Origin: Acanthamoeba lenticulata
Taxonomy: Eukaryota; Discosea; Longamoebia; Acanthamoebidae
DNA: 47,173 nt
Assembly: GCA_002179805.1 (NCBI GenBank)
Contig: NAVB01000804.1
Span: 1 to 47,173 of the forward strand
Direction of reading: 5' to 3'
The notes under the pieces are model-generated. The model was not told the origin of the DNA and ran no database searches. It worked only from the letters and a program-made list of their open reading frames with translations. A program made the translations under genes and the position numbers. Shown here in pieces: positions 12,152 through 22,041 of the stretch; the first letter of the stretch is position 1; each line of letters opens with the position of its first letter.

Positions 12152-14330
12152 TCACGTCAGGGCGAGCGAATGGCGGCCGTTGACCGCCACGGCCACGACA
12201 CGCAGCCCCGACAGCGCCTCCACGCGTGCAGGCTCCAAGCGCTTGTGCGCGTCGCCGTGGCCCAGTCTGTGCATGTCGTTGGAAGGTGAACAGCGGATCA
12301 GCTTGCAGCAGAGGACACACCAAACAACAATCACCAAAGCTGTGGCGCCGAGCAACTTACCGATTGTTGTTGCCAATCCCAAACGAGTAGACCTTGCCCT
12401 CGTTTGTGATGACGATGCTGTGTTGCGCTCCAGCCGCTGCGGTCACGATCTGTCCACGCACACGTAACGTTACAAACGAAGAAGGCAACAGGCCCGGGGC
12501 CGGAAGACACGTGCCTTCTCGTGGCTCAGGGCGGCGACTTTATTGGGGAGCGAGACGCCCTTGTCGTCGATCCCAATCCCGAGCTTGCCGTTGTCTCGGC
12601 ACCCGAACGAGTACAGGGTCCCTTCCTCGCTGACCGCGAGGCTGTGAAATTCGCCTGCAGCGCACACAACCGACCAAGAAGAAGAAGAAGAAGATGATGA
12701 TGATGAGTCATCATGGCAGTCTGCGCAAACCCGACGTGGCCGTTGTGAAAGTACCGGCCGAGATGCCAACGATTTTCGTCGACGCAAGTGCGTCGATCAT
12801 CTTGGGCAGGGGCTGCTGCCCATCGATGATGTAGCCCAGCACGCCGTATCTGTCGTTGTTGTCGTTTTAGTCGTTGTTGTTGTTGTTGTTGTAACCACAA
12901 GTCAGGTCCAATGGGCGGGTGGAGAGCGAACCTGGACCAGCCGCACGAGTAAACGCGCCCCTGGTCGGAGAGGAAGAGGGAGTGGTGGTCGCCGGCCGAC
13001 ACGGCAGTGATGAACAGATGCTCGAGCGAGCGCACGATCTGCGGGACCATGATCACCGACGACATCAAGAGATCAAAGCCCATCTGGCCGTCTCTGTTGC
13101 TACCGAAGGCATACACCTGGCCCTCATGCGTCACCGCGAGGCTGTGGACACTGCCCGCCGCCAACTGCTTGATTCGCACGCCTGGCGTCGTCACATCGCG
13201 CGTCAGCATTCCACAAATTGCAGTGCTTGTTGGGCGTGTAAAAGAGATGGCGGCACCATCGAAGGCGGGGATGGGCGTGGGGACGAGGCGGTTTTCGATG
13301 TCGCCCAGCCCCAGCGCGCCCGGCTCACCGTAGCCGAAAGAATACACTTGGTTGCGGTCCGAGAGCACGAGGTTGTGCCACGCTCCCGCCACGATGTGTG
13401 TGATGACCACCCCTGAGAGCACAAGTACCAACAACCCATCGCGATGGTGATGATGATGAGAAATGGGCCGTTGTGTTGGCTCTGCTTTTCGGTGTGGGTA
13501 CCGTCGAGCGCACGGATCCGCTTGGGCACCGTGAGATTCAGCTCGTCGCCGTGGCCCAGCCGGCCCACGCCACCCGCTCCACACGAGTAGACCTGCGAAG
13601 AACCTCGCCGTGAGAAGAAAGGCTTATTGTTTTTTTTTCTTTTTTTCTTTAAAAAAACAACATAATATGTAAAAAATTTTGAAGAAAAAACAAACAAAAC
13701 AAAACATAAGATAACAAAAAAAAATAATAAAGAATAATAAAAAATAAAGAAAGGCGGGAAGTGCGGACTCGTCCTTCTGAGTCGAGGAAGAGGGAGTGCT
13801 GCCAGCCAGCGGACACGCTCACGATTCGCACGTTCTCGAGCGCTCTGATCACGCGTGGGAGCTGACCCTACATCGCCCCTCAAGTCAGGCGCCGCGCAAA
13901 GGAGCAAGTCAAGCAGGCACAGAAAAAAAAGAGGGGAAAAGGCGCACCGCACGGTCCCCACAGACGTCACCACTGACGCCGTGACCGATCGGCGAGCGGT
14001 CGTAGCTGACGCCGCCAAACGAGAGGGCCAGGCCGGCCAGCAGGTCGGCGGCACCGCCCCTCCCCGCCAACTTCCGCCACCGCCTGGAGTCCGGAAAGAG
14101 CAGAGGAAAGGCACATGCCGCGGGTTATCTCGTTGCACGCCAGGCAAAGCGCGCCAAATGAACGCGTTCTCGACCTCCGCCCCCTCCCCCCCCCCGGTCC
14201 AGGAGCAACAACGAAGACGACAAAGAACGGAGATTGGGGGGGGGGGGCGAGATTAAAGACAAAGGGTTGTGAGAGCGCTACCGTGAGACCAGGGCGAGGA
14301 GCGGAAGATGCCGCCAAACGAAGCCACCAT
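12152..14330 (-). CDS. RCC1-repeat (beta-propeller) protein
   Basis: About seven RCC1 blades can be read on the minus strand: SFGGIFRSSPWSHG, LSFGGVSYDRSPIGHG, VSAGWQHSLFLDSEG with QVYSCGAGGVGRLGHGDE, IVAGAWHNLVLSDRNQVYSF, LAAGSVHSLAVTHEGQVYAF, VSAGDHHSLFLSDQGRVYSC, AAGEFHSLAVSEEGTLYSFG and a last blade ending VNGRHSLAL. RCC1 propellers serve as Ran exchange factors or as general protein-binding platforms; no extra domain is visible, so the role stays open. The gene is cut by at least eight introns, some with long A/T tracts (13620-13750). The ATG at 14330 (MVASFGG) is chosen because it reads straight into a blade; another ATG at 14394 opens a 38-residue frame out of register and could be an upstream ORF. 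Exon borders near the 5' end are uncertain. Confidence 0.82.
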
Positions 14331-14852
14331 GCCGTAAGACGAGGGTGAGCAACAACTCCTCGTCCTCTATGCTCAGGGCCCCCTTGGCATCCATTTTGTG
14401 TACTTCGTTTTTTTGTGTTTTTCTTGGTCGCCTTTGAACCGCGCGGCCGTCAGTCTCACTCTCCTGCTGTTCTGGCCCACGTAATTGTATCTGTCGCCCC
14501 GAGATATTGAGAAAATAAAATAAATGCATGAGCGGCAAGAAGAAAGCATGAGTCGCAAGTTTTGCATTCTGGGCATCGTCGTCTGCTCTTCGCGCAGTCG
14601 ATTCGAGGGAAAACTCACTGGCGCCGTTCCGTCAAAGAACGGAAGAGCCACAGCCCCGGCATCAACTGGAGACAAGGAGGAGCGCAGTTCAGGCACTTCT
14701 GCTACACTTTCCGTGCTGTTTCGGATAATCTGTCCTTCATCTCTCTCGTGTCTGCCATTTGGCCCACGGCCCTGCCTCATAACCCGTGAAGCATAAAATA
14801 GCGCAAAGCTCTGCTCAAAGCAATTCAACAACCAACACTAAAACACAACATC
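14331..14852. other. Shared 5' region between RCC1 gene and the Met/Gly-rich gene
   Basis: Divergent intergenic region. It has a small minus-strand frame starting at 14394, just upstream of the RCC1 start, and open frames on both strands (14550-14796 plus, 14373-14831 minus) without recognisable domains. A TATA-like ATAAAATA lies at 14793-14800, some 55 bp before the plus-strand ATG. Confidence 0.4.
14793..14800 (+). promoter_or_regulatory. Possible TATA-like element
   Basis: ATAAAATA about 53 bp before the ATG of the 14853 gene, inside an otherwise GC-balanced region. Spacing is compatible with a short 5' UTR. This is inference from sequence alone. Confidence 0.3.
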
Positions 14853-15841
14853 ATGCAAGGTTATCCACAGTATCCCGGCCAACCGGCCTACACAGACGCC
14901 GCCGGCTATGGCATGGCTCAGGTGCGCTTCCCTTCCTACCCTTTCTCGTATTGACTAAGCTGACTGGAGAGCTTCCTCTTCAGAACATGGGCTATCCCCC
15001 TCAGGGCATGCAGCAGCCCCCGATGTATCAGCCCGCCGTGGACCCCATGGCCATGGGCATGGGCATGCCAGCCCCTGGCATGCAACAACAAGCCGCTTAT
15101 CCTCCCGCTCCCATGATGGGTGGCGCGCCTATGATGGCTCCGCCAGGAGGCGGCATGATGCAGCAAGGGTTCGGCGGAGAGGACCCCTACGCCTACGCTC
15201 AGCAGTTCGGCCTCACCCGAGGCGAGGTGGACGGCGCTGTCGAGGCCTACACGGAGCTGGCCAACACCGACCGCGGCCTCTTGAGCGCCTTTGGAACAGG
15301 CTCGGCCCAGAAGCTTCTCCAGAAGGTCTTTGGGTCTGCGGGCAACGACCAGATGATCGCCGTCCTGGTCGGCGTCCTGGGTTCGGCTCTCGCCAGCGGC
15401 AGGGTAAGCTCCTTCCACATCGTCAGCCTTGTCCCTTGTTTTAACTGACCTTCTTTGTCGTTTCTCCAGATGCCAACAATTAAGGACTTCATCAGCATGA
15501 TGGGCCAGTACAAGATGGTACGTGCAATCGTTTCCTTGCAACGGTCGCGGCCAATGGACCTGTCCGTCTCACCTCACCACCCGCACAATCTGCAGAACTC
15601 GCTGGGCCAGTCCATGACGGGCAAGATACTGGGTAACAGCAGCAACCACATGGGCGGCCAGTACGCCGGCATGGGGCCCATGGGCACCGGGTTTGGCCAG
15701 GTCCCTGTCGATGGCCAGAGCCACGGCGGGATGGGCGGCGGTCTCGGGGCGATGATGGGCAACCTTCTCGGTGGTCACGACTCTGAAGGCAAGCACGGAA
15801 AGCACGGCAAGAAGGACAAGGGCAAGAAGAAGAAGAAATAA
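14853..15841 (+). CDS. Hypothetical Met/Gly/Pro/Gln-rich protein with Lys-rich C-terminus
   Basis: Not recognised. First exon MQGYPQYPGQPAYTDAAGYG starts at 14853 and splices at about 14922 into a Met/Pro/Gln/Gly-rich segment (14985-15180), rich in PPQGMQQPP- and MGMGMPAP-like runs. A folded-looking alpha-helical core follows (about 15180-15600): DPYAYAQQFGLTRGEVDGAV, LLSAFGTGSAQKLLQKVFGS, MIAVLVGVLGSALASGR, then ISMMGQYKM and SLGQSMTGKIL, split by two introns. The end is a Gly/Met-rich stretch and a His/Lys tail (HGKHGKKDKGKKKKK). The disordered prion-like head suggests a condensing or surface-coating protein, but that is a guess. It converges with the next gene, with 84 bp between stops. 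Confidence 0.75.
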
Positions 15842-15925
15842 GAAGTGGTCAACCCAAACAAATGGGGAGCTGTAGATATCTGCAGTGCCCATTTCAGTCA
15901 ATACAATATCTTTTTCAACATGTTT

Positions 15926-17420
15926 TTAATAAGGCTCGTGTGTGTTGGTGATCCACTCGGTGAAGAAGAACAGCGTCGTAAAGCTCGGCTCGCCGTCCGC
16001 GGCGGATGACGCCGAGAGGAACAACCACAGCGCCAACGAGTCTTCTGTCCCATGGTCGTACTCGGCCCAATGGGGCTCCTTTGTACCCGTTTGCTTCTGG
16101 TTCTCGTAGACGCCGACGGCTGTGGCAAGCGACAGCGCGGCCATTAGCATCTCCCGGATGGCTTCGCGCGGACACCCTCGCTCCGTGTCGAGGTTGGGAT
16201 CCTGGCTGAATCCGTTGCCGTACCACCGGTCCACCAGCCTGGCGGCCTCGCCCGGCGTACCGCGCCGCAGAAAGCGCGTGCTGTCGCGCAGCATCCATGA
16301 CAGCACCGGCGGACACGCCAGTGGGCCGATAAAGCTCGCAAAGGCAGGCCATGATGACGACGATGAAGTGGATGGTGACGGAGATGACGCCGATGGAGAA
16401 GAGAGGGACAGGAGTTCGGTGTGGCCTCGCTTGCTTTGCGAGTAGCCGTCATGTTCGGTGATACTCCAGTGCCACTCGTACTGGAAGGGGAGAGCTACGC
16501 GCGCTGAGCGGAAGCGGAAGAGCAGCGGCAGCTCATGCACCATCACCCATGTCCACCACGACCTGCTCGTACAGCCCAGTGCCACCAGACTCTGCACGTC
16601 GAGCCAGCGGCCGAGCGTGCTGAGCGGCGGCAGCATTCGCTCCACGCCGAGCAGTTGTCTCATTGGCGGCGACGGATCTTCGTCGTCGTTGTCGTCATCA
16701 TCAATGACCATCCTCAAGCGTCTGGTGTGGACGGAGGAGGCTTCCTGCTGGAGCTCGAGAATGGCGGTGTCATAGCTGCTGCATATCCCAGATGTCCACG
16801 GTTTAGCAGAGGAAGAAGGCAAGGATGATGAGGAGGATAGTGAAGCAGTCATGTAGCGATGTAGAGAGTAGACAAAGTCGTGATTATGGCTGACGACTTC
16901 CATCGCCTGTACTAGCAGAAGCCGCATCATCGCCTCGCGTTGGGGCAGGCCATGTCTCTGCAGATACTGGGCGCCAAGAAGCATGACCTTCCTACAAAGA
17001 AGGAAAAGGGCATCACCATCATGTGTTCATCACTGTGTGAAGGAAGGAGAGTATTGGTACAGCATGTCAATGGTAGTGTCCGGATCGTCCTTGATGTGGA
17101 GACAAAAGGACTGGCCTCTGCAGAAGGTGCATGAGGTATTGACCACGCCACTAGCAGCCTTATCCAGCAACACTACTCGGTTTTTACTAACGCCTAACTG
17201 GTGTGCAACCTGATCCACCAAAACGATCCCCTGCAAGATGGTTGGCAGAGGTGAGCACCGTGAGGGGGGGGGGCGTGAACGAGATAGTACGCTGAGCGCC
17301 CAATACCGTAAAGTAGTCGCCTTGCATGGTGGTGGTGTAGGGCGTTTTGCAAGGCAGTGTCAGCTCCACCTTCGGCGGAAACCCCTCCTGAAATAACTCG
17401 AAAGTGAAGGTGGCGGTCAT
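15926..17420 (-). CDS. Hypothetical protein with an F-box-like segment
   Basis: Three exons on the minus strand. ATG at 17418-17420 gives MTATFTFELFQEGFPPKVEL, splicing at about 17310 into GIVLVDQVAHQLGVSKNRVV (17232 down), and then through FTQ|KVMLLG (intron about 16988-17032) into a long last exon ending TAA at 15926. The middle of the last exon (about 16560-16660) reads LPPLSTLGRWLDVQSLVALG followed by CTSRSWWTWV, which has the spacing of an F-box (Leu-Pro, Leu, Trp-Leu, Leu, Arg-Ser-Trp). F-boxes recruit substrates to SCF ubiquitin ligases. An acidic Asp tract precedes it and a Ser tract follows. No LRR, WD40 or ankyrin repeats are present. The C-terminal 200 residues are not recognised. 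F-box assignment is tentative; the gene itself is well supported by open frames and splice continuity. Confidence 0.72.
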
Positions 17421-17449
17421 GGCAGCTTGAGCGATTATGTTCAGTTGTT

Positions 17450-17455
17450 TTTATT
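17450..17455 (-). promoter_or_regulatory. Poly(A) signal on minus strand
   Basis: AATAAA (plus strand TTTATT) between the small ORF ending at 17612 and the start of the F-box-like gene at 17420. It is best explained as the end of a minus-strand transcript covering 17612-17914. Confidence 0.4.
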
Positions 17456-17611
17456 GGTGTTGTTTTGCTCTTTTTGTGCAGGGGATTGTTTTTTTAAGTG
17501 CAAGCAATAGAGTGTTGATGTCGAGTTGGTGTCGAGATTGGTGTTCACAGAAGCGCAGGACTCCTGAGGTGCGGCGTGCAGTAGGCGTGCGCCAAAGACC
17601 AGCATGCATTC

Positions 17612-17914
17612 TTAGATAGGCGTCACTCGAAGTCCTTCCAGGTCAGTCTTTCCTAACCATTCTGAGAATGCTGAGGGAGGGCGCCGTAGAGCCCATGTGA
17701 GATCTGTCCGCACACTCAAGCAAAGGGCAGCGACGGTGACGCCAGCAAGCCCAAGGGCCTCGTGCGTGCTTCGGCTCCGGCGAAATTCAAGCCACGCTTG
17801 TGCCTTCTCGCTGATTTGGTCGACGCCGCGAAACTGCCTTGGCGGTGGCTGGGACACAATACACCACATTTTCCGCTTTCTCCTGGTCTCATCAACGAGC
17901 CATTGAGGGAGCAT
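17612..17914 (-). CDS. Possible small protein with one hydrophobic segment
   Basis: A single-exon frame of 100 residues on the minus strand. It begins MLPQWLVDETRRKRKMW, has a basic/amphipathic middle, a hydrophobic stretch ALGLAGVTVAALCLSV (residues about 52-67) and a C-terminus with WALRRPPSAFSEWLG. I do not recognise it. Support comes from position: it sits 167 bp head-to-head with the transporter gene and is followed by a poly(A) signal at 17450. The basic head and short membrane segment would suit a small mitochondrial inner-membrane protein, but that is only a guess. It may also be a chance frame. Confidence 0.4.
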   Translation of the reverse strand: MLPQWLVDETRRKRKMWCIVSQPPPRQFRGVDQISEKAQAWLEFRRSRSTHEALGLAGVTVAALCLSVRTDLTWALRRPPSAFSEWLGKTDLEGLRVTPI

Positions 17915-18081
17915 CGATCACGTAGAAAACGAAGTTTATAAGCAGGAGCAAGAGCGGACAGGGAGCCGAAGCGCTACGCAGGAGCTACACGGGCGCTGGA
18001 GTGTGGCAACCGGGCTGAGACTTGAATTAAGCTCAATTCATCATCATCATCAACGAACCCATTTTCCAATCAACTCGCGCT

Positions 18082-19982
18082 ATGTCCTCCTACGACTCTA
18101 TTACGCAGAAGGATCACAGCATTTACTTGGAACCGAGGCCGCCACCTCCGCCATCTCCTCAAATCGGTGGTGACATTTTGGTCTCTTCGCCGCCCTATGG
18201 AGCAGAGGACCTGCCGACAACTGCACCCATAGAAGTGATTGACGATGCTGTGCTTGACGTCCTGCTCAGCGGAGGCAACGAGAAGAAATCGCCACGATGG
18301 ACATCCAAGTTCAGCACAAAGGTCAACTCCTTTTTGGAATTCTTGGTCCCTTCTGGTGGCCTTACCGCTTCCATCTTTGAATTGCTCTCTGCCACACGTA
18401 CGCCTCTCCCTACTCCTTTCCCTTCCTCCTCTTCTTGCCGGGCAACGCTGCTTGCTCTCGCTCACGCGTCATGTGGGCTCCACCGTGCACACCAGTGGGG
18501 GCCGGTTCGATGGCTTTGCCCTTCTGCTACAGGGAGACGGGTCTCTTTCTGGCGACTGCCCTCGTGTTCGTCGGCGCCATCAGCGCCTTCTACTCGATCC
18601 ACCTCTTGGCGGTCGTGTCGGCCATCACCGGCCAGAAGACCTACGAGGAGCTCGTCAACCACGTCTTTGGCAAGCATGTTGAAATCATTTTGGTATGCCA
18701 ACATAATCACCAGAACCCTCTTCTTCATCATCAGCACCATCACTTTCATCATCATCCTCATCATCTTCTCCTCTCGTGGCGACGTTTCCAGGACGTGGCC
18801 ATCATCATCTTCACCTACGGGAGCACGATTGCCTACATCATCGTGATTGGCGACACGCTGCCGGCGCTCTCGATTCTGGTGGGCGTCGACCCGGATGCCA
18901 TCTTCGCGCAGCGGTGGTTCCTCATGACGCTGGCCACGGTCGTGCTGGTCTTCCCGCTGTCGCTCCTCAAGCAGCTCAGCTCGCTGCGCTTCACGGCCAT
19001 CCTGGGCTTCGGGGCCACGCTCTACCTCATCGGCGCCATGTTCTTCCGCGTGACGGAAAAGGTCGTCGTCGAGCACGGCCTTGACATGGACGAGGTCGCC
19101 CTGTTCCGGCTCGACACCAACCTGTTCGTGGCGGCACCCGTCGTCTTCTACGCCTTTTCGTCGCACGTCAACATCTTCTCCATCACCAAGGAGCTCCACA
19201 ACCCGACCCCGCAGCGTGTCGACACCGTCATCATCGGCAACGTCGTTCTGGCCACCCTCGTCTATGGCATCATCGGCCTCTGCGGCTACCTCACCTTCCT
19301 CGACGCCACGGCCGATAACGTCATCAACAACTACGACACTGTACGACACCCACCTCCTTGCTTGTCGTCGTAGGCCTGCTGGCTGACGTGGATCGGGCTC
19401 CTTTCTCTCCGCAGTATGATGTGCCCATCCAGCTGGGCTCGTTCCTGCTCACGGTGGCCGTCATTCTCAACATTCCGCTCAACACGCACCCGCTCCGCAT
19501 CACCTTTGACTGGATGGTATTTGGGCCGGAGAGCCGCGTTCCCGAGAACCTGCGCTACTACTCCGAGATCTTCCTGATGGTCTTCTCCGCGCTGGTCATC
19601 GCCATCTTTGTGCCCTCCATCACCGTCGTACGGCCTGGCGTGTCCGCTGTCTCGCGGGACCTCGTCCTTGTCCTGCCGCATAACACTCACACCATGATGG
19701 CCGCAGGTGTTCTCGCTGCTGGGCGCCACGGCAACGTCGTTTTGCTGCTACGTCATGCCCGGGCTGCTCTACCTCCGCGTCACCCCACACCCTTGGCATC
19801 GGTATCAGGTAAAGCGGGCAGTTGTTTGCTTTTCATATTCATTAGAATTTTTATTTTATTTATTTCCTGCTCACCACACACGCGCGCAGAACTGGGCGGC
19901 GCTGCTGTTGATCGTCGCGGGCACGGTTTCGGGGATCACCAGCACGGTGATTATCATCATCGATCTGATCAAGGACATGTGA
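18082..19982 (+). CDS. Amino-acid transporter, SLC38/AAAP (SNAT) family
   Basis: Multi-pass membrane amino-acid transporter. Exons read cleanly: 18082-18397, 18496-18692, 18792-19340, 19415-19627, 19707-19808 and 19890-19982. The cytosolic N-terminus (about 90 residues, Pro-rich) leads into FLVPSGGLTASIFELLSATL. Splicing makes LGAGSMALPFCYRETG, the conserved TM1 gate of the AAAP family (usually G-G-L-LP). Around ten further hydrophobic segments follow, including DVAIIIFTYGSTIAYIIVIG, FLMTLATVVLVFPLSLL, FVAAPVVFYAFSSHVNIFSI (the typical F-F-HVN-F TM6 signature) and the last, LLLIVAGTVSGITSTVIIII. Total length near 490 residues, usual for the family. Members are H+- or Na+-coupled and sit on plasma membrane or lysosome; which applies here cannot be told from sequence. 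Convergent with the caleosin gene. Confidence 0.93.
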
Positions 19983-20136
19983 TTTGGTGTTGGCGGCGAG
20001 AGCAGCGGCCAACAACACGTACACCAGATGAGTGTGACTTGCCCGAGCCTTGCGCTGACATTTGCAAATAACAATTACAACAACAGCACATGTTGCATTC
20101 ACCGCCTTGGGGTCAACAACAACTGGAGAAGATCGA

Positions 20137-20945
20137 CTACTCGGTCTTCTTGCCGCGACGCTTGGCGAGCGAGTAGAAGAGGGACCCGTCGTACTGGCCG
20201 CGCATGCACTCGCGGCTGATCTTGCCGCCCTCTTGGCACAGGATCCACAGGAAGCCCCACTCGAGCTTGGCCGCCGCCCACCCGAAGAAGTCGTAGGCCA
20301 CCCTTGACACATGATCATCACCAGCCTCAACAGCGTGAGCAAGACCAGAGGACAAGTTCCAGAAGAAGCGGACGAACCTGAACTTCTCGGTCATGTAGAG
20401 GAGCTCGAAGAAGGAGAGGTGGCCATCGTGGTCGCTGTCGAAGCTATCAAAGAGCTTGTCGAACTCGTGGGCCCGGAAGTTGCCGTTGTGGTCGTACATC
20501 TGCGAGTCGCTGCCGTGCTTGGCCTTGCGGATGTTGCGCACCTTGATCTGCACGCTCGGCCGCCAGTCCCACCTGCGGCAGGCCAACTCTTCAGCATCAT
20601 GACGCTGATGATGGCTGACCGCACACAGAATGGCCCAAGGTGAAGGTGTACGCACGGGTCGTTGGTGAGCCAGCCCATGGCCAGCGGGATGACGATGGCC
20701 GCGTAGAGGGACAGCAGGATGCCGAAACCGATGGCGCGGAAGCCGCGGTAGGTGTCAACAGGCCCCACCTTGCCTGTCCTTTCGCGTGAGCCTTATACAA
20801 CAGGCTTACATGTGGGAGCGTGGTACGTACCGTCATCGTCGAGGTCAAAGAACTTGACGTGCTTGTACAGGGCCGTCTCTCTGTCGCTGGCCCCATCCTG
20901 CGGCGCACCACCAACACCAGCAAGCGGTCGCTCTTCACGCTCCAT
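20137..20945 (-). CDS. Caleosin / heme peroxygenase
   Basis: Caleosins are calcium- and heme-binding peroxygenases of lipid-droplet or ER membranes that oxidise unsaturated fatty acids with hydroperoxides. Four exons, complement of 20831-20945, 20656-20773, 20378-20572 and 20137-20302, join to 197 residues, close to plant and fungal caleosins. The ATG at 20945 is preceded directly by an in-frame TAG. Landmarks: LYKHVKFFDLDDDGKVGP (EF-hand with the family's upstream His), DTYRGFRAIGFGILLSLYAA (membrane helix), IRKAKHGSDSQMYDHNGNF (signature with the second conserved His), FFGWAAAKLEWG and MRGQYDGSLFY. Two oddities: a second canonical EF loop, DSDHDGHLSFFE, at about 20400-20440, and no full proline knot after the membrane helix. 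Divergent to the CaM-like gene, 319 bp apart. Confidence 0.92.
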
Positions 20946-21264
20946 CTAGTCTGTTCGGTGCGTGTGTGGTGACTGCACAACGCAGCACGCGAGTTTGACG
21001 TCAGGGAGGAATGTGACACCACCATGACAGGCTGCACGTTTTGCGCAGAAGAACACCGCTACGGAGAAGAAGCTCAACGCCAGCGCACAAGACGGTCGTC
21101 GCTGTGCGGCGGTTAATTAATGTCGACTGGGGGACGCAGGGTCGGGGCTTGGGACAACCGCAGCAAGACCACCAAGAGAGGTCCTCTCGGCCACCAAAAC
21201 CGCACTTGCTTACTACGCCACTACACACAAGAAGAACACAAAGAAGACCCACCACACAAAACAA
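20946..21264. other. Divergent promoter region between caleosin and CaM-like genes
   Basis: 319 bp between two start codons facing away from each other. No conserved gene seen. The last 60 bp before 21265 are A/C-rich, as in 5' UTRs elsewhere in this window. No canonical TATA box was found. Confidence 0.4.
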
Positions 21265-21907
21265 ATGGTATGTTGTCCCTTTCACAGCGCTCCCCGTCGC
21301 GTCTTTGTCTTCCTTCGTGTTGTCCGTCGCTTCCGTCTTCGATCTTTTTCGTTCTTTGTGATACGAACTTCATCCGGTGTCGCTGGCCTCACTTGAAGCG
21401 CGGTTTTCCTTTGGTGACACTTCCCCTAACCCCTTCTTCTCTTTCCGTCAACAGGAATTCTTGAGCCAGGAGCAGATTGCTGAGTACCAGGGTGTGTTCG
21501 AGCTCTTCGACAAGGAGAAGCGCGGCACCATCGATTTCGATGCCCTCAAGGCCGGTATGCTGGCCATGAGGATGCACCCCAAGGATTCCGACATCAGGCA
21601 GATGATTAAGGAGGCCGACGTGAGCAAGACCGGCTCCATCGACTTCACTGAGTTCGTCGGTGTGCTCACCCGCAAGGTGGGCAAGATGGACTCGCAGGAC
21701 GAGATCCTGAGGGCCTTCAACACCTTTGATCGCAATGACCGAGGTGAGATTCCCGTGGAGGAGCTCAAGAGGGCTCTCATGACCATCGGCGACAAGCTCT
21801 CCGACAAGGAGGTGCGAGAGGTCCTCAAGGAGGCTTCGGACGAGGAGGGCATGTTCAACTACGAGAAGTTCGTTCAGATTATGGTCGGCAAGAGGGCCTC
21901 TGCCTAA
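21265..21907 (+). CDS. Calmodulin/myosin-light-chain-like EF-hand protein
   Basis: 151 residues from two exons. The first coding exon is only the ATG (21265-21267), followed at once by a GTATGT donor; the second runs 21455-21907 and starts EFLSQEQIAEYQGVFELFD. Four EF-hand modules are in place with calmodulin-like spacing. Loop 2 (DVSKTGSIDFTE) is canonical; loop 1 (DKEKRGTIDFDA) lacks the Glu at position 12, loop 3 (DRNDRGEIPVEE) has Arg at position 5, and loop 4 (around DEEGMFNYEK) is shortened. Such decay is typical of myosin light chains and other calmodulin relatives that stay bound to a target regardless of calcium. A role as a myosin light chain is an inference; plain CaM-like protein is the safe name. 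Confidence 0.88.
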
Positions 21908-22041
21908 ATCTTCCCAATTATGTACCTCAGCCAGCTAGCGTTTTTGTAATCAACTTCAAGCGCAACAAAGGGAGCCTTGTTTGTTGCTTTTCATTTTTTC
22001 TGTCGACAACACCCTTTTTTTGTCTCAGGTTCAAGTAACCG

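Noticed and set aside
14524..14796. 90-residue plus-strand frame upstream of the Met/Gly-rich gene
   Set aside because: No domain, no splice continuity with the ATG at 14853, and it lies in a divergent promoter region.
18462..19349. 295-residue minus-strand frame
   Set aside because: Mirror of the transporter exons, which have clear membrane helices and family motifs on the plus strand.
20200..21907. Caleosin and CaM-like gene as one calcium operon
   Set aside because: They are on opposite strands and each has its own introns; only a shared promoter region is possible.
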